Below, in pieces: positions 24,585 through 31,987 of a DNA stretch of 34,595 nt (position 1 is its first letter; the number at the start of each line of letters is the position of its first letter). The notes under the pieces were generated by a model, which did not search any database, had not been told where the DNA came from, and saw nothing but the letters and a program-made list of their open reading frames with translations. The translations under genes were made by a program, and so were the position numbers. The DNA lies in NCBI GenBank assembly GCA_947629755.1, contig CANREY010000015.1:1-34595 (forward strand), read 5' to 3'. The stretch comes from an uncultured Oscillospiraceae bacterium (lineage in GTDB: Bacteria; Bacillota; Clostridia; Oscillospirales; Oscillospiraceae).

Positions 24585-25346
24585 TCACTCTATCCCGAAA
24601 AACCTCCGGCCGTTCTCCGTGGTTATCTCCGCCACGCGCTCCGGCTCCATGCCCCGTATCTCGGCGATCTTTTCCGCCACAAGATGGACGTTCAGGGAGG
24701 AATTTCGCTCCCCCCTGTGGGGCACCGGGGCCATGTAGGGGCTGTCCGTCTCGATCATCATACGGTCTAAGGGCATCTTCTCAATGACCTCCAGACACCT
24801 TCTGGCGTTTTTGAAGGTGACGATACCGGTGAAGGATATATATAGGCCCATGTCAAGGAGCAGCTTCGCCACCTCCCAGCTTCCGGAGTAGCAGTGGACT
24901 ACGCCATTTGACACGCTGTGGGCCCTTAAAATGTCGAGGTTATCCTGTACCGCCTCCCGCTCGTGGATTATGACGGGCTTTTTGAGCTCACGGGCCAAAT
25001 CAAGCTGCTGGCCGTAGACCCTCCTCTGGACCTCCCTCGGCGAGAAGTCGTAGTGGTAGTCAAGGCCGATCTCCCCCACCGCCACGCACTTTGGGTCCCC
25101 GGCAAGGGCGCTAAGCTCGTGGAGGTAATCCTCCCCCGCCCTCTCCGCCTCGTGGGGGTGTACCCCGGCGGCGAAGTATACAAAACTGTGCTTTGCGGCG
25201 ATGTCGCGGGCCTTTTTCGCCGATAAAATATCCGAGGCCGGGTCCACGATGAGCTCCACGTCGGCATCTGCCATTTTTTTAAGAAGCTCGTCCCGGTCCA
25301 AGTCAAATTTTTCGTCGTCATAGTGGGCGTGAGTATCGAAGAACAT
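24585..25346 (-). CDS. tatD: TatD family 3'-5' exonuclease/metal-dependent hydrolase
   Basis: The 253-residue TIM-barrel hydrolase has the metal motif FFDTHAHYDD at the start, GEIGLDYHYDFSPREVQRR (glutamate and histidine ligands), KPVIIHEREAVQDNLDIL, VVHCYSGSWEVAKLLL, and METDSPYMAPVPHRGERN. TatD enzymes trim DNA 3' ends and act in DNA quality control. GGAGGG precedes the ATG. It is convergent with folT and no terminator is visible in between. Confidence 0.95.
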   Translation of the reverse strand: MFFDTHAHYDDEKFDLDRDELLKKMADADVELIVDPASDILSAKKARDIAAKHSFVYFAAGVHPHEAERAGEDYLHELSALAGDPKCVAVGEIGLDYHYDFSPREVQRRVYGQQLDLARELKKPVIIHEREAVQDNLDILRAHSVSNGVVHCYSGSWEVAKLLLDMGLYISFTGIVTFKNARRCLEVIEKMPLDRMMIETDSPYMAPVPHRGERNSSLNVHLVAEKIAEIRGMEPERVAEITTENGRRFFGIE

Positions 25347-25387
25347 TAAATTTCCCTCCGAATATCCATCATTTTTTAAAAAAACTC

Positions 25388-25416
25388 TTGCAATATGCCT
25401 GAAGTTATGATACCAT
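25388..25416 (+). promoter_or_regulatory. Possible secG promoter
   Basis: TTGCAA (25388-25393), 17 nt, TACCAT (25411-25416) lies 55 nt before the secG start. The -35 is 4/6 and the -10 weak, so this is tentative. Confidence 0.4.
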
Positions 25417-25470
25417 AAAAGTCCCGCGATTCAAAGACTAAAAAATACTTTATATAAAGGATTGATTATT

Positions 25471-25707
25471 TTGGAACTGGCAATCACTATCATTCAGCTT
25501 ATAGCGTGTCTGGCTCTCGTGGTCATCGTGATACTTCAGAGCGGCAAGAGCGCCGGCCTCTCCAGCGCCATCGGCGGCGGCAGCGGCGAGACTTTCCTGT
25601 CAAAGAACAAGTCCAAGTCCCTGGACGCCCGCCTTGCCCGCCTCACCAAATGGGTCGCCGCCGTCTTCATGCTCCTGACTTTGGTGCTGGTGTTCATAAC
25701 GAAATAA
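25471..25707 (+). CDS. secG: Preprotein translocase subunit SecG
   Basis: SecG is the small accessory subunit of the SecYEG channel. The 78-residue protein has two membrane helices, TIIQLIACLALVVIVILQSG and WVAAVFMLLTLVLVFI, flanking the conserved loop SGKSAGLSSAIGGGSGETF. The start is TTG at 25471, 10 nt after AAAGG; an earlier TTG at 25462 lies too close to it. Confidence 0.95.
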   Translation: MELAITIIQLIACLALVVIVILQSGKSAGLSSAIGGGSGETFLSKNKSKSLDARLARLTKWVAAVFMLLTLVLVFITK

Positions 25708-25724
25708 GCGAAATCACCGATCAT

Positions 25725-25753
25725 AACCGCCCCGGTCCACCGGGGCGGTTTTT
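25725..25753. terminator. Bidirectional terminator between secG and the XRE gene
   Basis: AACCGCCCCGG-TCCA-CCGGGGCGGTT is followed by TTT on the plus strand. The A/T ends also provide a T-containing tail on the minus strand. It separates the convergent secG and regulator genes. Confidence 0.9.
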
Positions 25754-25759
25754 CTGCTT

Positions 25760-25993
25760 TCAATCAGGCCGGTTGGGCTCACTTTGTGGCTCGCCGTCCT
25801 CCACAAATTCCGCTATGTCCTCCAACCGGCAGTGGAGAATTGAGCACAGGGCGTTGAGCGTATAGGTGCTGACGTTGCCGTTTTTCCGCAGGCGATCCAA
25901 CTGCCCGGCGCTTACGCCGTATTCCTTCAGGAGCTTATACTGGGAGACGTGCCGCTCCTTCATCGTGGCCCAGAGGCGATCGTAAACTATCAT
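25760..25993 (-). CDS. Small XRE/Cro-CI family transcriptional regulator
   Basis: The 77-residue protein is a bare helix-turn-helix domain: YDRLWATMKERHVSQYKLLK, then EYGVSAGQLDRLRKNGNVST and LNALCSILHCRLEDIAEFV. It has no dimerisation or sensor domain. ATG at 25993 is chosen because AAAAGGA lies 9 nt upstream, although a further ATG three codons upstream abuts it. It is divergent from the SLH surface-protein gene with interleaved promoters, so control of that gene and of itself is plausible. Confidence 0.88.
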   Translation of the reverse strand: MIVYDRLWATMKERHVSQYKLLKEYGVSAGQLDRLRKNGNVSTYTLNALCSILHCRLEDIAEFVEDGEPQSEPNRPD

Positions 25994-26060
25994 TTGAAAC
26001 ATTCCTTTTCCATCAGATCCCCGGCTGAGTTTGACCGGTTTGCGCAAAATTTATGTAAAA

Positions 26061-26089
26061 AGAATATTTCCATATACGTATGTTGACAA
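26061..26089 (-). promoter_or_regulatory. Promoter of the XRE gene
   Basis: The minus strand reads TTGTCA (26084-26089), 17 nt, TATTCT (26061-26066). Its -35 covers five of the six positions of the -35 used in the opposite direction for the SLH gene. The palindrome ATACGTAT (26074-26081) lies in its spacer. Confidence 0.65.
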
Positions 26090-26111
26090 TTAGCCAGATT
26101 CGGGTTATAAT
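26083..26111 (+). promoter_or_regulatory. Consensus promoter of the SLH surface-protein gene
   Basis: TTGACA (26083-26088), 17 nt and TATAAT (26106-26111) match the housekeeping consensus at all 12 positions. AAGGAGAG stands before the ATG at 26165. High expression is expected, as for abundant surface-layer proteins. Confidence 0.92.
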
Positions 26112-26164
26112 CCTTTTACGGGCTATATCCATAAATGCCCGAATAAGAAGGAGAGATACCTGTT

Positions 26165-27112
26165 ATGCGAAAATCAGTTAAGCTATTCAGTATTTTATTG
26201 GCGCTGGCGGTTGTGATCTCCGTCGTCCCGGTGGCCGGGGCCCTGGCGGACGGGGTAGAAGTGGCGGACACACCGGAGGCAACAGCCGCGACAGAAGCGA
26301 CAACCGAGCCGGAAGCAACGGAAACGGCAGCCCCGGCGGACAGCAACGGGTTCGCGCCCCAAAACCTCAGGTGGGAGGGCACAACGCTTCTTTGGGACCC
26401 GCCGTATCCGATGCCGACGGCTAAGGATATGGGTCTTGACTCCAGAGAGACGCAATATCTGTTAAACTATGAGGTGAGCCTCCATAAAACAGATTCCTAT
26501 TCCGAGCCTGAAATTCCATTTAGAATGTCATACGCTCCGGTCGGGGCCGGTGGCACGATAACGGACGATACATTTGTCAACGACCTGACGGATGGCGGCA
26601 CCTTCTACTTCACCGTGCAGCTTGTGGCTATACCAGTTGTGCCAAATGGCGGTAGTCGCAAACCGTTATGGAGCGGAGCTCTCGCCACTTCAGGTCCGGC
26701 GACATTCGAAAAGGTCGAAAAAACTCCGCTTGAAAAGCCCGAAATTGATGTCGACAACACATTTATAAGCACACGAAGTGATTTTAACCCAGCGACTTGG
26801 GACTTTGATGAAATTGAATTGCTCGAAGTCACGCTGAAAGCCGAATCGGAATGCGAAAAGTGCCTGTATGTATTGACGTGGTACGGGACCAACGACGAAC
26901 CGGCGACGACAGACTCCAGCTGGACAAAAATTACCAGCGCCGGACAACTCGGCCTGAGCTTTTCAATACCCACCGCAAGGGCGGAGGGATACAAGCACTT
27001 GGCGTTCACTATTCAATTCTACTGCATGGACGGCAAGCATACAGAAGGCCCGGAAAGCGACAAGGTGCTTCTTGATAGCATACAGAAAAAAAACCGACGA
27101 CGAAGCACTTGA
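26165..27112 (+). CDS. SLH surface protein, N-terminal part (split by frameshift)
   Basis: This 315-residue frame starts with a signal peptide (KLFSILLALAVVISVVPVAG, cleavage near residue 29). A Thr/Ala/Glu spacer (about 30-60) follows, then two beta-rich segments that look like fibronectin/Ig-type modules (LRWEGTTLLWDPPYP, and later WYGTNDEPATTDSSWTK). After Lys309 in the A8 run at 27086-27093 it continues with only six unrelated residues (NRRRST) to a stop. The natural continuation is the +1 frame from 27093. With seven A's the two frames would form one 982-residue protein. Base composition is more AT-rich than neighbouring genes. Confidence 0.8.
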   Translation: MRKSVKLFSILLALAVVISVVPVAGALADGVEVADTPEATAATEATTEPEATETAAPADSNGFAPQNLRWEGTTLLWDPPYPMPTAKDMGLDSRETQYLLNYEVSLHKTDSYSEPEIPFRMSYAPVGAGGTITDDTFVNDLTDGGTFYFTVQLVAIPVVPNGGSRKPLWSGALATSGPATFEKVEKTPLEKPEIDVDNTFISTRSDFNPATWDFDEIELLEVTLKAESECEKCLYVLTWYGTNDEPATTDSSWTKITSAGQLGLSFSIPTARAEGYKHLAFTIQFYCMDGKHTEGPESDKVLLDSIQKKNRRRST

Positions 27113-29114
27113 AGTAAAACCGGATAACATCGTTTTTAACCCCGATGGTACTGTGACATGGAGTATAGACGGGACGATCCCCGAAGAATACGAAGGGGTA
27201 TATTGGTCTGTATATATCTATAACAAGGCCTCCGGGAGCTTGGTCGGGACCGATAACGGTTACGTAAGAGCCGACGGGGAAAGCTACGGGTCTGAGATTA
27301 CGAGCTCCGCGGGTATAAACATCGAACAAAATGGCACATATATTGCGCTGGTAACTCTTCACGTCACCGTTGAACAGGCCGTAGAGCCGGGCACGCCGAG
27401 CGTTACCCGCAGAAGCGAAGCTCTTTCCAATGATCTTACGGTCAACACGGAGAGCGCCCTGTCCGTCCCCACCGGATTTAAGCTTGAGTGCGACTATTAT
27501 AATACTACTGAAGGGTTTGGATTCTGGGAGCCGACTATCTCAGGGGAGCCGGCGGAGAGCGAAGGCGTCAACGTGACTTACTTGGTGACCTGGTATATAA
27601 GACAGGACGCGGCGTGGGAAGATGTGATGGATTTCTTATCACCGATCACCGATACTGCGCAAAAGAGCTTCCTTTCAATAACACCCGATGGCGCTGAGCT
27701 CGCGATGAAGGTAAAATCTCGCACCAGCGACCTCACAAAGGCCCGGAGCAGTACATACTCCGATTACATTGAGCTAAGTAACCTCACGCTCAGCTTGAAC
27801 GAAGATTTCTTTACCGTGGACACCTCCGACGCCGTTTACACCGGGTCCGAGATAACAAAAACCGTCGCGCCCTCGGACATTTTCGGAAGCTCCTTATTCG
27901 GACATACCCTAATTCAGGACACCGACTACACCGTTACCTACGCCAACAACACCGAGGTGGGCACGGCGACAATAACGATCACCGGCATCGGCAAGTACAC
28001 CGGTGAGCTTACATACAGCTTTAATATCACCGCGGCCCCCTCCGGCGGCGGTGAGGCCGGAGACGGCGACTACGACTACGATGATGATGACGATTATTAT
28101 ACCCCGCCTACCCCCTCAGACGTGATCGAGAGCACCACCAACGCGGACGGGAGCGTCACCCAGACGGCCACCCACGCCGACGGTTCAAAAACGGAGACGA
28201 CCACCACGGCTGACGGCGTTGTCGGCACGGTAGAGCGCTCCTCCACCGGAGAGATAGTCTCCGCCGAGGTGACCGTCTCAGCCTCCGCGGTCGGCGGAAT
28301 CGTAACGGCTCCTTTGGAGGTGACCGCCTCCGCCGACAGCGCGAACGCCCCGGAGATAAGCGTTAAGGCGCCGGCCGGAAGCATCGCGAAGGTAGAGATA
28401 CCCGTTACCGGCGTTGGCCCCGGCACCGTGGCGGTGAAGGTCAATCCTGACGGCACCGAGGAGGTCATACGGGACTGCGTGGACGGAAAGAGCGGCGTTA
28501 TCTTCAGCACGGAGGGCGACGTCACCGTGAAGATCGTTGAGCGGAGCAGCTCCTTCACCGACATGAGCGGCAACAGCGCCTGGGCCAGCGACGCCGTGGA
28601 GTTTGTGGCCGCAAGGGAGCTGTTTAACGGCACAGGCAACAACAATTTCACGCCGGCGGGCACTATGAGCCGCGGCATGATGGTGACCGTCCTTTACCGT
28701 CTGGCGTATGAGCCGGAGACCGCCGATACCGGTGCGGCCTTCGACGACGTGGGAGGCGACAAGTTCTATTCCGAGGCGGTGGCATGGGCCGCTGACAATA
28801 ACGTAGCCAACGGTTACAGCGCCGGCACCTTCAGCCCTGACGACAACGTAACACGGGAGCAGCTGGTCACAATGCTGTACCGCTACGCCAAGTCCGGCGG
28901 TTGGGACGTCACCGCGTCCCAGAGCCCGCTGAGCGGCTTTGCCGACGGCAACGATGTCCATGACTACGCCAAAGACGCAATGGCCTGGGCCGTCAGCGCG
29001 GGCATCATCTTGGGGAACAATAACGGAGATTTGTCCCCGGAGGGCAACGCCACCAGAGCCGAGGCCGCGACGATCCTGATGCGCTTTTGCAAAAACATAA
29101 TCAACGCCGCGTAA
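27072..29114 (+). CDS. SLH surface protein, C-terminal part with three SLH domains (split by frameshift)
   Basis: The open frame from a TTG at 27072 lacks a signal peptide and is best read as the continuation of the preceding frame from 27093. It holds further beta modules and a bacterial Ig-like domain (about 240-320; VYTGSEITKTVAPSDIFG, DTDYTVTYANNTEVGTATIT). A linker of Gly and Asp/Tyr (DYDYDDDDDYYTPP) and a Thr/Ala-rich segment follow. Three SLH domains begin at FTDMSGNSAWASDAVEFV, FDDVGGDKFYSEAVAWAA and GFADGNDVHDYAKDAMAW. SLH domains bind secondary cell-wall polymers, usually pyruvylated, and hold the protein on the cell surface. Whether an intact product is made depends on the A-tract. 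Confidence 0.88.
   Translation: MIAYRKKTDDEALEVKPDNIVFNPDGTVTWSIDGTIPEEYEGVYWSVYIYNKASGSLVGTDNGYVRADGESYGSEITSSAGINIEQNGTYIALVTLHVTVEQAVEPGTPSVTRRSEALSNDLTVNTESALSVPTGFKLECDYYNTTEGFGFWEPTISGEPAESEGVNVTYLVTWYIRQDAAWEDVMDFLSPITDTAQKSFLSITPDGAELAMKVKSRTSDLTKARSSTYSDYIELSNLTLSLNEDFFTVDTSDAVYTGSEITKTVAPSDIFGSSLFGHTLIQDTDYTVTYANNTEVGTATITITGIGKYTGELTYSFNITAAPSGGGEAGDGDYDYDDDDDYYTPPTPSDVIESTTNADGSVTQTATHADGSKTETTTTADGVVGTVERSSTGEIVSAEVTVSASAVGGIVTAPLEVTASADSANAPEISVKAPAGSIAKVEIPVTGVGPGTVAVKVNPDGTEEVIRDCVDGKSGVIFSTEGDVTVKIVERSSSFTDMSGNSAWASDAVEFVAARELFNGTGNNNFTPAGTMSRGMMVTVLYRLAYEPETADTGAAFDDVGGDKFYSEAVAWAADNNVANGYSAGTFSPDDNVTREQLVTMLYRYAKSGGWDVTASQSPLSGFADGNDVHDYAKDAMAWAVSAGIILGNNNGDLSPEGNATRAEAATILMRFCKNIINAA
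27086..27093 (+). other. A8 homopolymer at the frameshift site
   Basis: Eight adenines follow CAG and precede CCGACGACG. Removing one joins the two SLH-protein frames exactly (Gln-Lys-Lys-Thr-Asp-Asp). Such tracts slip during replication and transcription. A sequencing error in the tract would look the same. Confidence 0.8.
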
Positions 29115-29123
29115 TAAACAGCG

Positions 29124-29156
29124 ATAAGAAAGCCCCCGATCCGGGGGCTTTCTTAT
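29124..29156 (+). terminator. Terminator of the SLH gene
   Basis: ATAAGAAAGCCCCCG-ATC-CGGGGGCTTTCTTAT is a perfect 15-bp stem beginning 10 nt after the TAA. Its T-rich distal arm serves as tail. It can also work from the other strand. Confidence 0.9.
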
Positions 29157-29210
29157 TATCTTATCAATTTTCGCGGCGGCGTTTGCCCCGCTAAAAACCC
29201 CATCTCAAAT

Positions 29211-29289
29211 ATTTTTTCTGACGACATGCGCGTCAGAAAAAATCCCTTTTGTCACGCAAGTGTGCCGCTTGCGGCGCGCGCGGCGTGAC
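29211..29289. repeat. Two inverted repeats of unknown role
   Basis: ATTTTTTCTGACG (29211-29223) pairs perfectly with CGTCAGAAAAAAT (29231-29243). GTCACGC (29251-29257) pairs with GCGTGAC (29283-29289), and GCCGC-TT-GCGGC lies inside it. No ORF is present. Confidence 0.6.
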
Positions 29290-29294
29290 GGCAG

Positions 29295-29338
29295 AAAAAA
29301 GTCCCGAATAGGCCCGCAGGCCTTTTCGGGACTTTTTT
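29295..29338. terminator. Strong bidirectional hairpin terminator
   Basis: AAAAAAGTCCCGAA pairs with TTCGGGACTTTTTT, and an inner GGCC-CGCA-GGCC pairs as well. The T run makes it a good terminator for either strand. It is redundant with the SLH and pta terminators on both sides. Confidence 0.7.
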
Positions 29339-29350
29339 CGCACGTTCTCT

Positions 29351-29390
29351 TAATGTCATAAAAAGGCCGCAGGGCCTTTTTATGACATTA
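29351..29390 (-). terminator. Terminator of pta overlapping its stop codon
   Basis: The 18-bp perfect arms (29351-29368 and 29373-29390, TAATGTCATAAAAAGGCC and complement) enclose the loop GCAG. The distal arm includes the pta stop codon TAA. On the minus strand the second arm is T-rich, giving termination directly at the end of the gene. Confidence 0.75.
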
Positions 29391-30407
29391 GTCTAATGCC
29401 GCCGTGATAATGGCCATGGTGTAGACCTCGTCGGCGTTGCAGCCGCGGGAAAGGTCGTTGATGGGGGCGTTTAGGCCCTGAAGGATTGGGCCGTAGGCGT
29501 CGTAGCCGCCAAGGCGCTGGGCGATCTTGTAGCCGATGTTGCCGGCCTCGATGATGGGGAAGATGAAGGTGTTGGCGTAGCCGGCCACAGTGGAGCCGGG
29601 GAACTTGAGCTGTCCCACAGTGGGGCTGACGGCGGCGTCAAACTGCATCTCGCCGTCGATGGCAAGGTCGGGGGCAAGCTCTTTGGCTATCTTCGTGGCC
29701 TCGGCGGAGAGGGCCACTGTGCCGCCCTTGCCGGAGCCCTTGGTGGAGAAGCTCAGAAGCGCAACCTTCGGGTCGATGCCGAAGAGCTTGGCGGTCTTGG
29801 CGGTCTCAACGGCCACCTCGGCCAGCTTCTGGGCGCCGGATACGACCACGTTGCCCTCCTTGTCCAGAGTGTCCTCGTAGCTTAAGTTGATGGCGCAGTC
29901 GCCCATGCAGATGGCCCTGAGGTTCTCATCGCCCGTGTCGCGGGTGAGTATGAAGGCGGAGGAGACGAGGTGGGCGCCGGGCTTGGTCTTGATAAGCTGG
30001 AGGGCCGGGCGCACAGTGTCGGCGGTGGAGTAGGTGGCGCCGCCCAGAAGACAGTCGGCCACGCCCATCTTAACGAGCATTGTGCCGAAGTAGTTGCCCT
30101 TCTTCAGCGCCGCGCGGCACTCGTCCTCGGTCATCTTGCCCTTGCGCAGGGCCACCATGGTCTCAACCATCTTGTCCATGTCGGCGTAGTTTGCGGGGTC
30201 GATGATCTGGCTATCGCCGATGTCAAAGCCGCCCTTTTCAGCCGCGGCCTTCACCTCGTCGGGGTTGCCGATGAGAATTACGGTGAGAAGGCCCTCCTTC
30301 ACCAGCCTGTCCGTGGCCTCAAGGATCCGGGCGTCGGGGCCCTCGGTAAAGACGATACGCCTCCCCGCGCCCTGGAGCTTTTTCTTAAGGTTGTCTATCA
30401 TTTCCAT
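29388..30407 (-). CDS. pta: Phosphate acetyltransferase
   Basis: Pta converts acetyl-CoA and phosphate to acetyl phosphate in acetate fermentation. The 339-residue protein is the short single-domain form: RRIVFTEGPDARILEATDRL, FGTMLVKMGVADCLLGGATY with STADTVRPALQLIKT, VALLSFSTKGSGKGG, and FPGSTVAGYANTFIFPIIEA. GGAGG precedes the ATG at 9 nt. The usual partner ackA is not in the window. It lies 34 nt downstream of the small membrane protein gene and could be co-transcribed with it and nfo. Confidence 0.97.
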   Translation of the reverse strand: MEMIDNLKKKLQGAGRRIVFTEGPDARILEATDRLVKEGLLTVILIGNPDEVKAAAEKGGFDIGDSQIIDPANYADMDKMVETMVALRKGKMTEDECRAALKKGNYFGTMLVKMGVADCLLGGATYSTADTVRPALQLIKTKPGAHLVSSAFILTRDTGDENLRAICMGDCAINLSYEDTLDKEGNVVVSGAQKLAEVAVETAKTAKLFGIDPKVALLSFSTKGSGKGGTVALSAEATKIAKELAPDLAIDGEMQFDAAVSPTVGQLKFPGSTVAGYANTFIFPIIEAGNIGYKIAQRLGGYDAYGPILQGLNAPINDLSRGCNADEVYTMAIITAALD

Positions 30408-30441
30408 GGGTATCTACCTCCGTAAATAATAAATTTTAAAC

Positions 30442-30837
30442 CTATCCTGAGAAGCCCGTATAAACGAGAAACCAAGCGACTGCCAATAGGCCCGTCACGG
30501 GAAAAAGCACGAAAGCGATTTTGGCGTCCTTGCGACGCCTGTCAAGCTCCTCGTCCCCGCCTTGCGGGGTAAAATCCTCCATGGCGCGGCCCCGCTCACG
30601 GGCAGAGCGTGGGCCCCAACCGCTTGAGAGGGCACCGGCTTCGGGATACTTGTCCTGAAGCCAGAACGAGAAGCTCAGTCCATATCTTGCCATAACCCCC
30701 CATGCAAAGGCGACCCCGGCGGCGCACCACACGATCACGAGCCCGGACGGGAGCTCAGGCCCAAGTGCTTTGACAGCCAGCGGCACGGCATACCACAAAA
30801 GGGGCACAGCGTACAATGCAATCCACTTTTTGCTCAT
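30442..30837 (-). CDS. Small three-helix membrane protein, unknown function
   Basis: The 131-residue protein is not recognised as a known family. It has membrane helices at about residues 6-23, 32-50 and 108-127. Between the second and third lies a charged, mostly polar loop (residues 60-105) with several Arg/Glu residues (RSARERGRAMEDF, EELDRRRKDAK). ATG at 30837 follows GAGGTGG; a longer upstream frame has no ribosome-binding site. It sits between nfo and pta. Confidence 0.7.
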   Translation of the reverse strand: MSKKWIALYAVPLLWYAVPLAVKALGPELPSGLVIVWCAAGVAFAWGVMARYGLSFSFWLQDKYPEAGALSSGWGPRSARERGRAMEDFTPQGGDEELDRRRKDAKIAFVLFPVTGLLAVAWFLVYTGFSG

Positions 30838-30914
30838 GTCGTCCACCTCATAAGCACATTTTACCACCACAAAGCACCGTATGCAAGAGGAAAAGCGCAA
30901 AAGTTGCCGTCTTC

Positions 30915-31748
30915 TTACTCCACATAAAGCCCTCTTAAAAGCTCTATCTCCCTCTTATACCCCTCAAGCTCGTTTGGCGTCTCAAGGTAGAAGGGGAGCT
31001 TTCGCAGCGCCGGGTGGTTTATTATCCGCTTGATGGCCTCGATGCCAAGGCTGCCCCCGCCGATGACCTCGTGGCGGTCCTTGTGGCTGGCGAAGGGGTT
31101 TTTGGAGTCGTTGAGGTGGATACACTTAAGCCTATTTAGTCCAATGACCTTATCAAACTCCGTCAGCACGCCGTCAAGGTCGTTCACAATGTCGTAGCCG
31201 CCGTCGTGGACGTGGCAGGTGTCGAGGCACACGCCCAGCTTGTCGGAAAGCTCCGTGCGGTCGATTATCTCCCGGAGCTCCTGAAATTTTCCGCCCACCT
31301 CGGTGCCCTTCCCGGCCATGGTCTCCAGTAACACGGTGGTGCGCTGTTCCGGCTTTAAAACAAGGTTCAGCGTCTCTGCTATGAGCTCTATGCCCCTCTC
31401 GGCCCCCTGTCCCACGTGGGAGCCGGGGTGGAAGTTATAATAGTTTCCGGGCAGCCACTCCATGCGCTCAAGGTCGTCCGCCATGGTCTGGCGGGCAAAC
31501 TGAAGTGTCTCCGGCTTTTCGGCGCAGGGATTTATTGTGTAGGGCGCGTGGGCGAGGAAGCTGTTGAGCCCCTTCTCCCGCGCTATTTGCAGAAATTCCG
31601 CTATGTCATTCTCGTCGATAGGCTTGGCCCCGCCGCCCCGCGGGTTGCGGGTGAAAAACTGAAAGCAGCTGGACCCGGTAAACTCCGCGTCCTTCGCCAG
31701 CGCCACGTAGCCCTTCGATACCGACAGATGACAGCCGATGTTCAACAT
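30915..31748 (-). CDS. nfo: Deoxyribonuclease IV (AP endonuclease)
   Basis: Endonuclease IV cleaves DNA at abasic sites using three zinc ions in a TIM barrel. The 277-residue protein has [88 protein letters not shown], and [20 protein letters not shown], which supply the zinc ligands. ATG at 31748 is 8 nt after AGAGG; a GTG three codons upstream lies inside that site. Confidence 0.97.
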   Translation of the reverse strand: MLNIGCHLSVSKGYVALAKDAEFTGSSCFQFFTRNPRGGGAKPIDENDIAEFLQIAREKGLNSFLAHAPYTINPCAEKPETLQFARQTMADDLERMEWLPGNYYNFHPGSHVGQGAERGIELIAETLNLVLKPEQRTTVLLETMAGKGTEVGGKFQELREIIDRTELSDKLGVCLDTCHVHDGGYDIVNDLDGVLTEFDKVIGLNRLKCIHLNDSKNPFASHKDRHEVIGGGSLGIEAIKRIINHPALRKLPFYLETPNELEGYKREIELLRGLYVE

Positions 31749-31771
31749 AAAACGCACCTCTTTTCAGGACG

Positions 31772-31800
31772 ATTATATTATTTTCGCGGGGAAATTGCAA
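31772..31800 (-). promoter_or_regulatory. Promoter of nfo
   Basis: The minus strand reads TTGCAA (31795-31800), 17 nt, TATAAT (31772-31777). It has a perfect -10 and lies 24 nt before the nfo start codon. Confidence 0.75.
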
Positions 31801-31916
31801 GGCTAATTAATGACGCTACCAGAATCCCATATGAAGATCGCAAGATAATCATTCCCTTGACTCACGGAATCAGGAAACATGTATAATTAATAATCACAAA
31901 AAATTCTAACTTTCTA

Positions 31917-31952
31917 TTGTATAATTTACGACAACGTGCTACAATATATTGT
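31917..31952 (+). promoter_or_regulatory. Probable promoter of the dCTP-deaminase-like membrane gene
   Basis: TTGTAT (31917-31922), 17 nt, TACAAT (31940-31945) is one choice; a second -10-like TATAAT lies at 31920-31925. The 12-bp perfect palindrome ACAATATATTGT (31941-31952) overlaps the first -10 and could be an operator. Confidence 0.5.
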
Positions 31953-31987
31953 ATTCTTACAAATGTGGAATACAAAGGGTGATGACC

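Noticed and set aside
24570-24600. A terminator between convergent folT and tatD
   Set aside because: The stops are 2 nt apart and no stem with a T run is visible in either direction.
27086-27093. Programmed -1 ribosomal frameshift at the A8 tract
   Set aside because: The fusion needs a +1 (or -2) change, whereas the classical A-tract slip is -1. Tract-length change or transcriptional slippage fits better.
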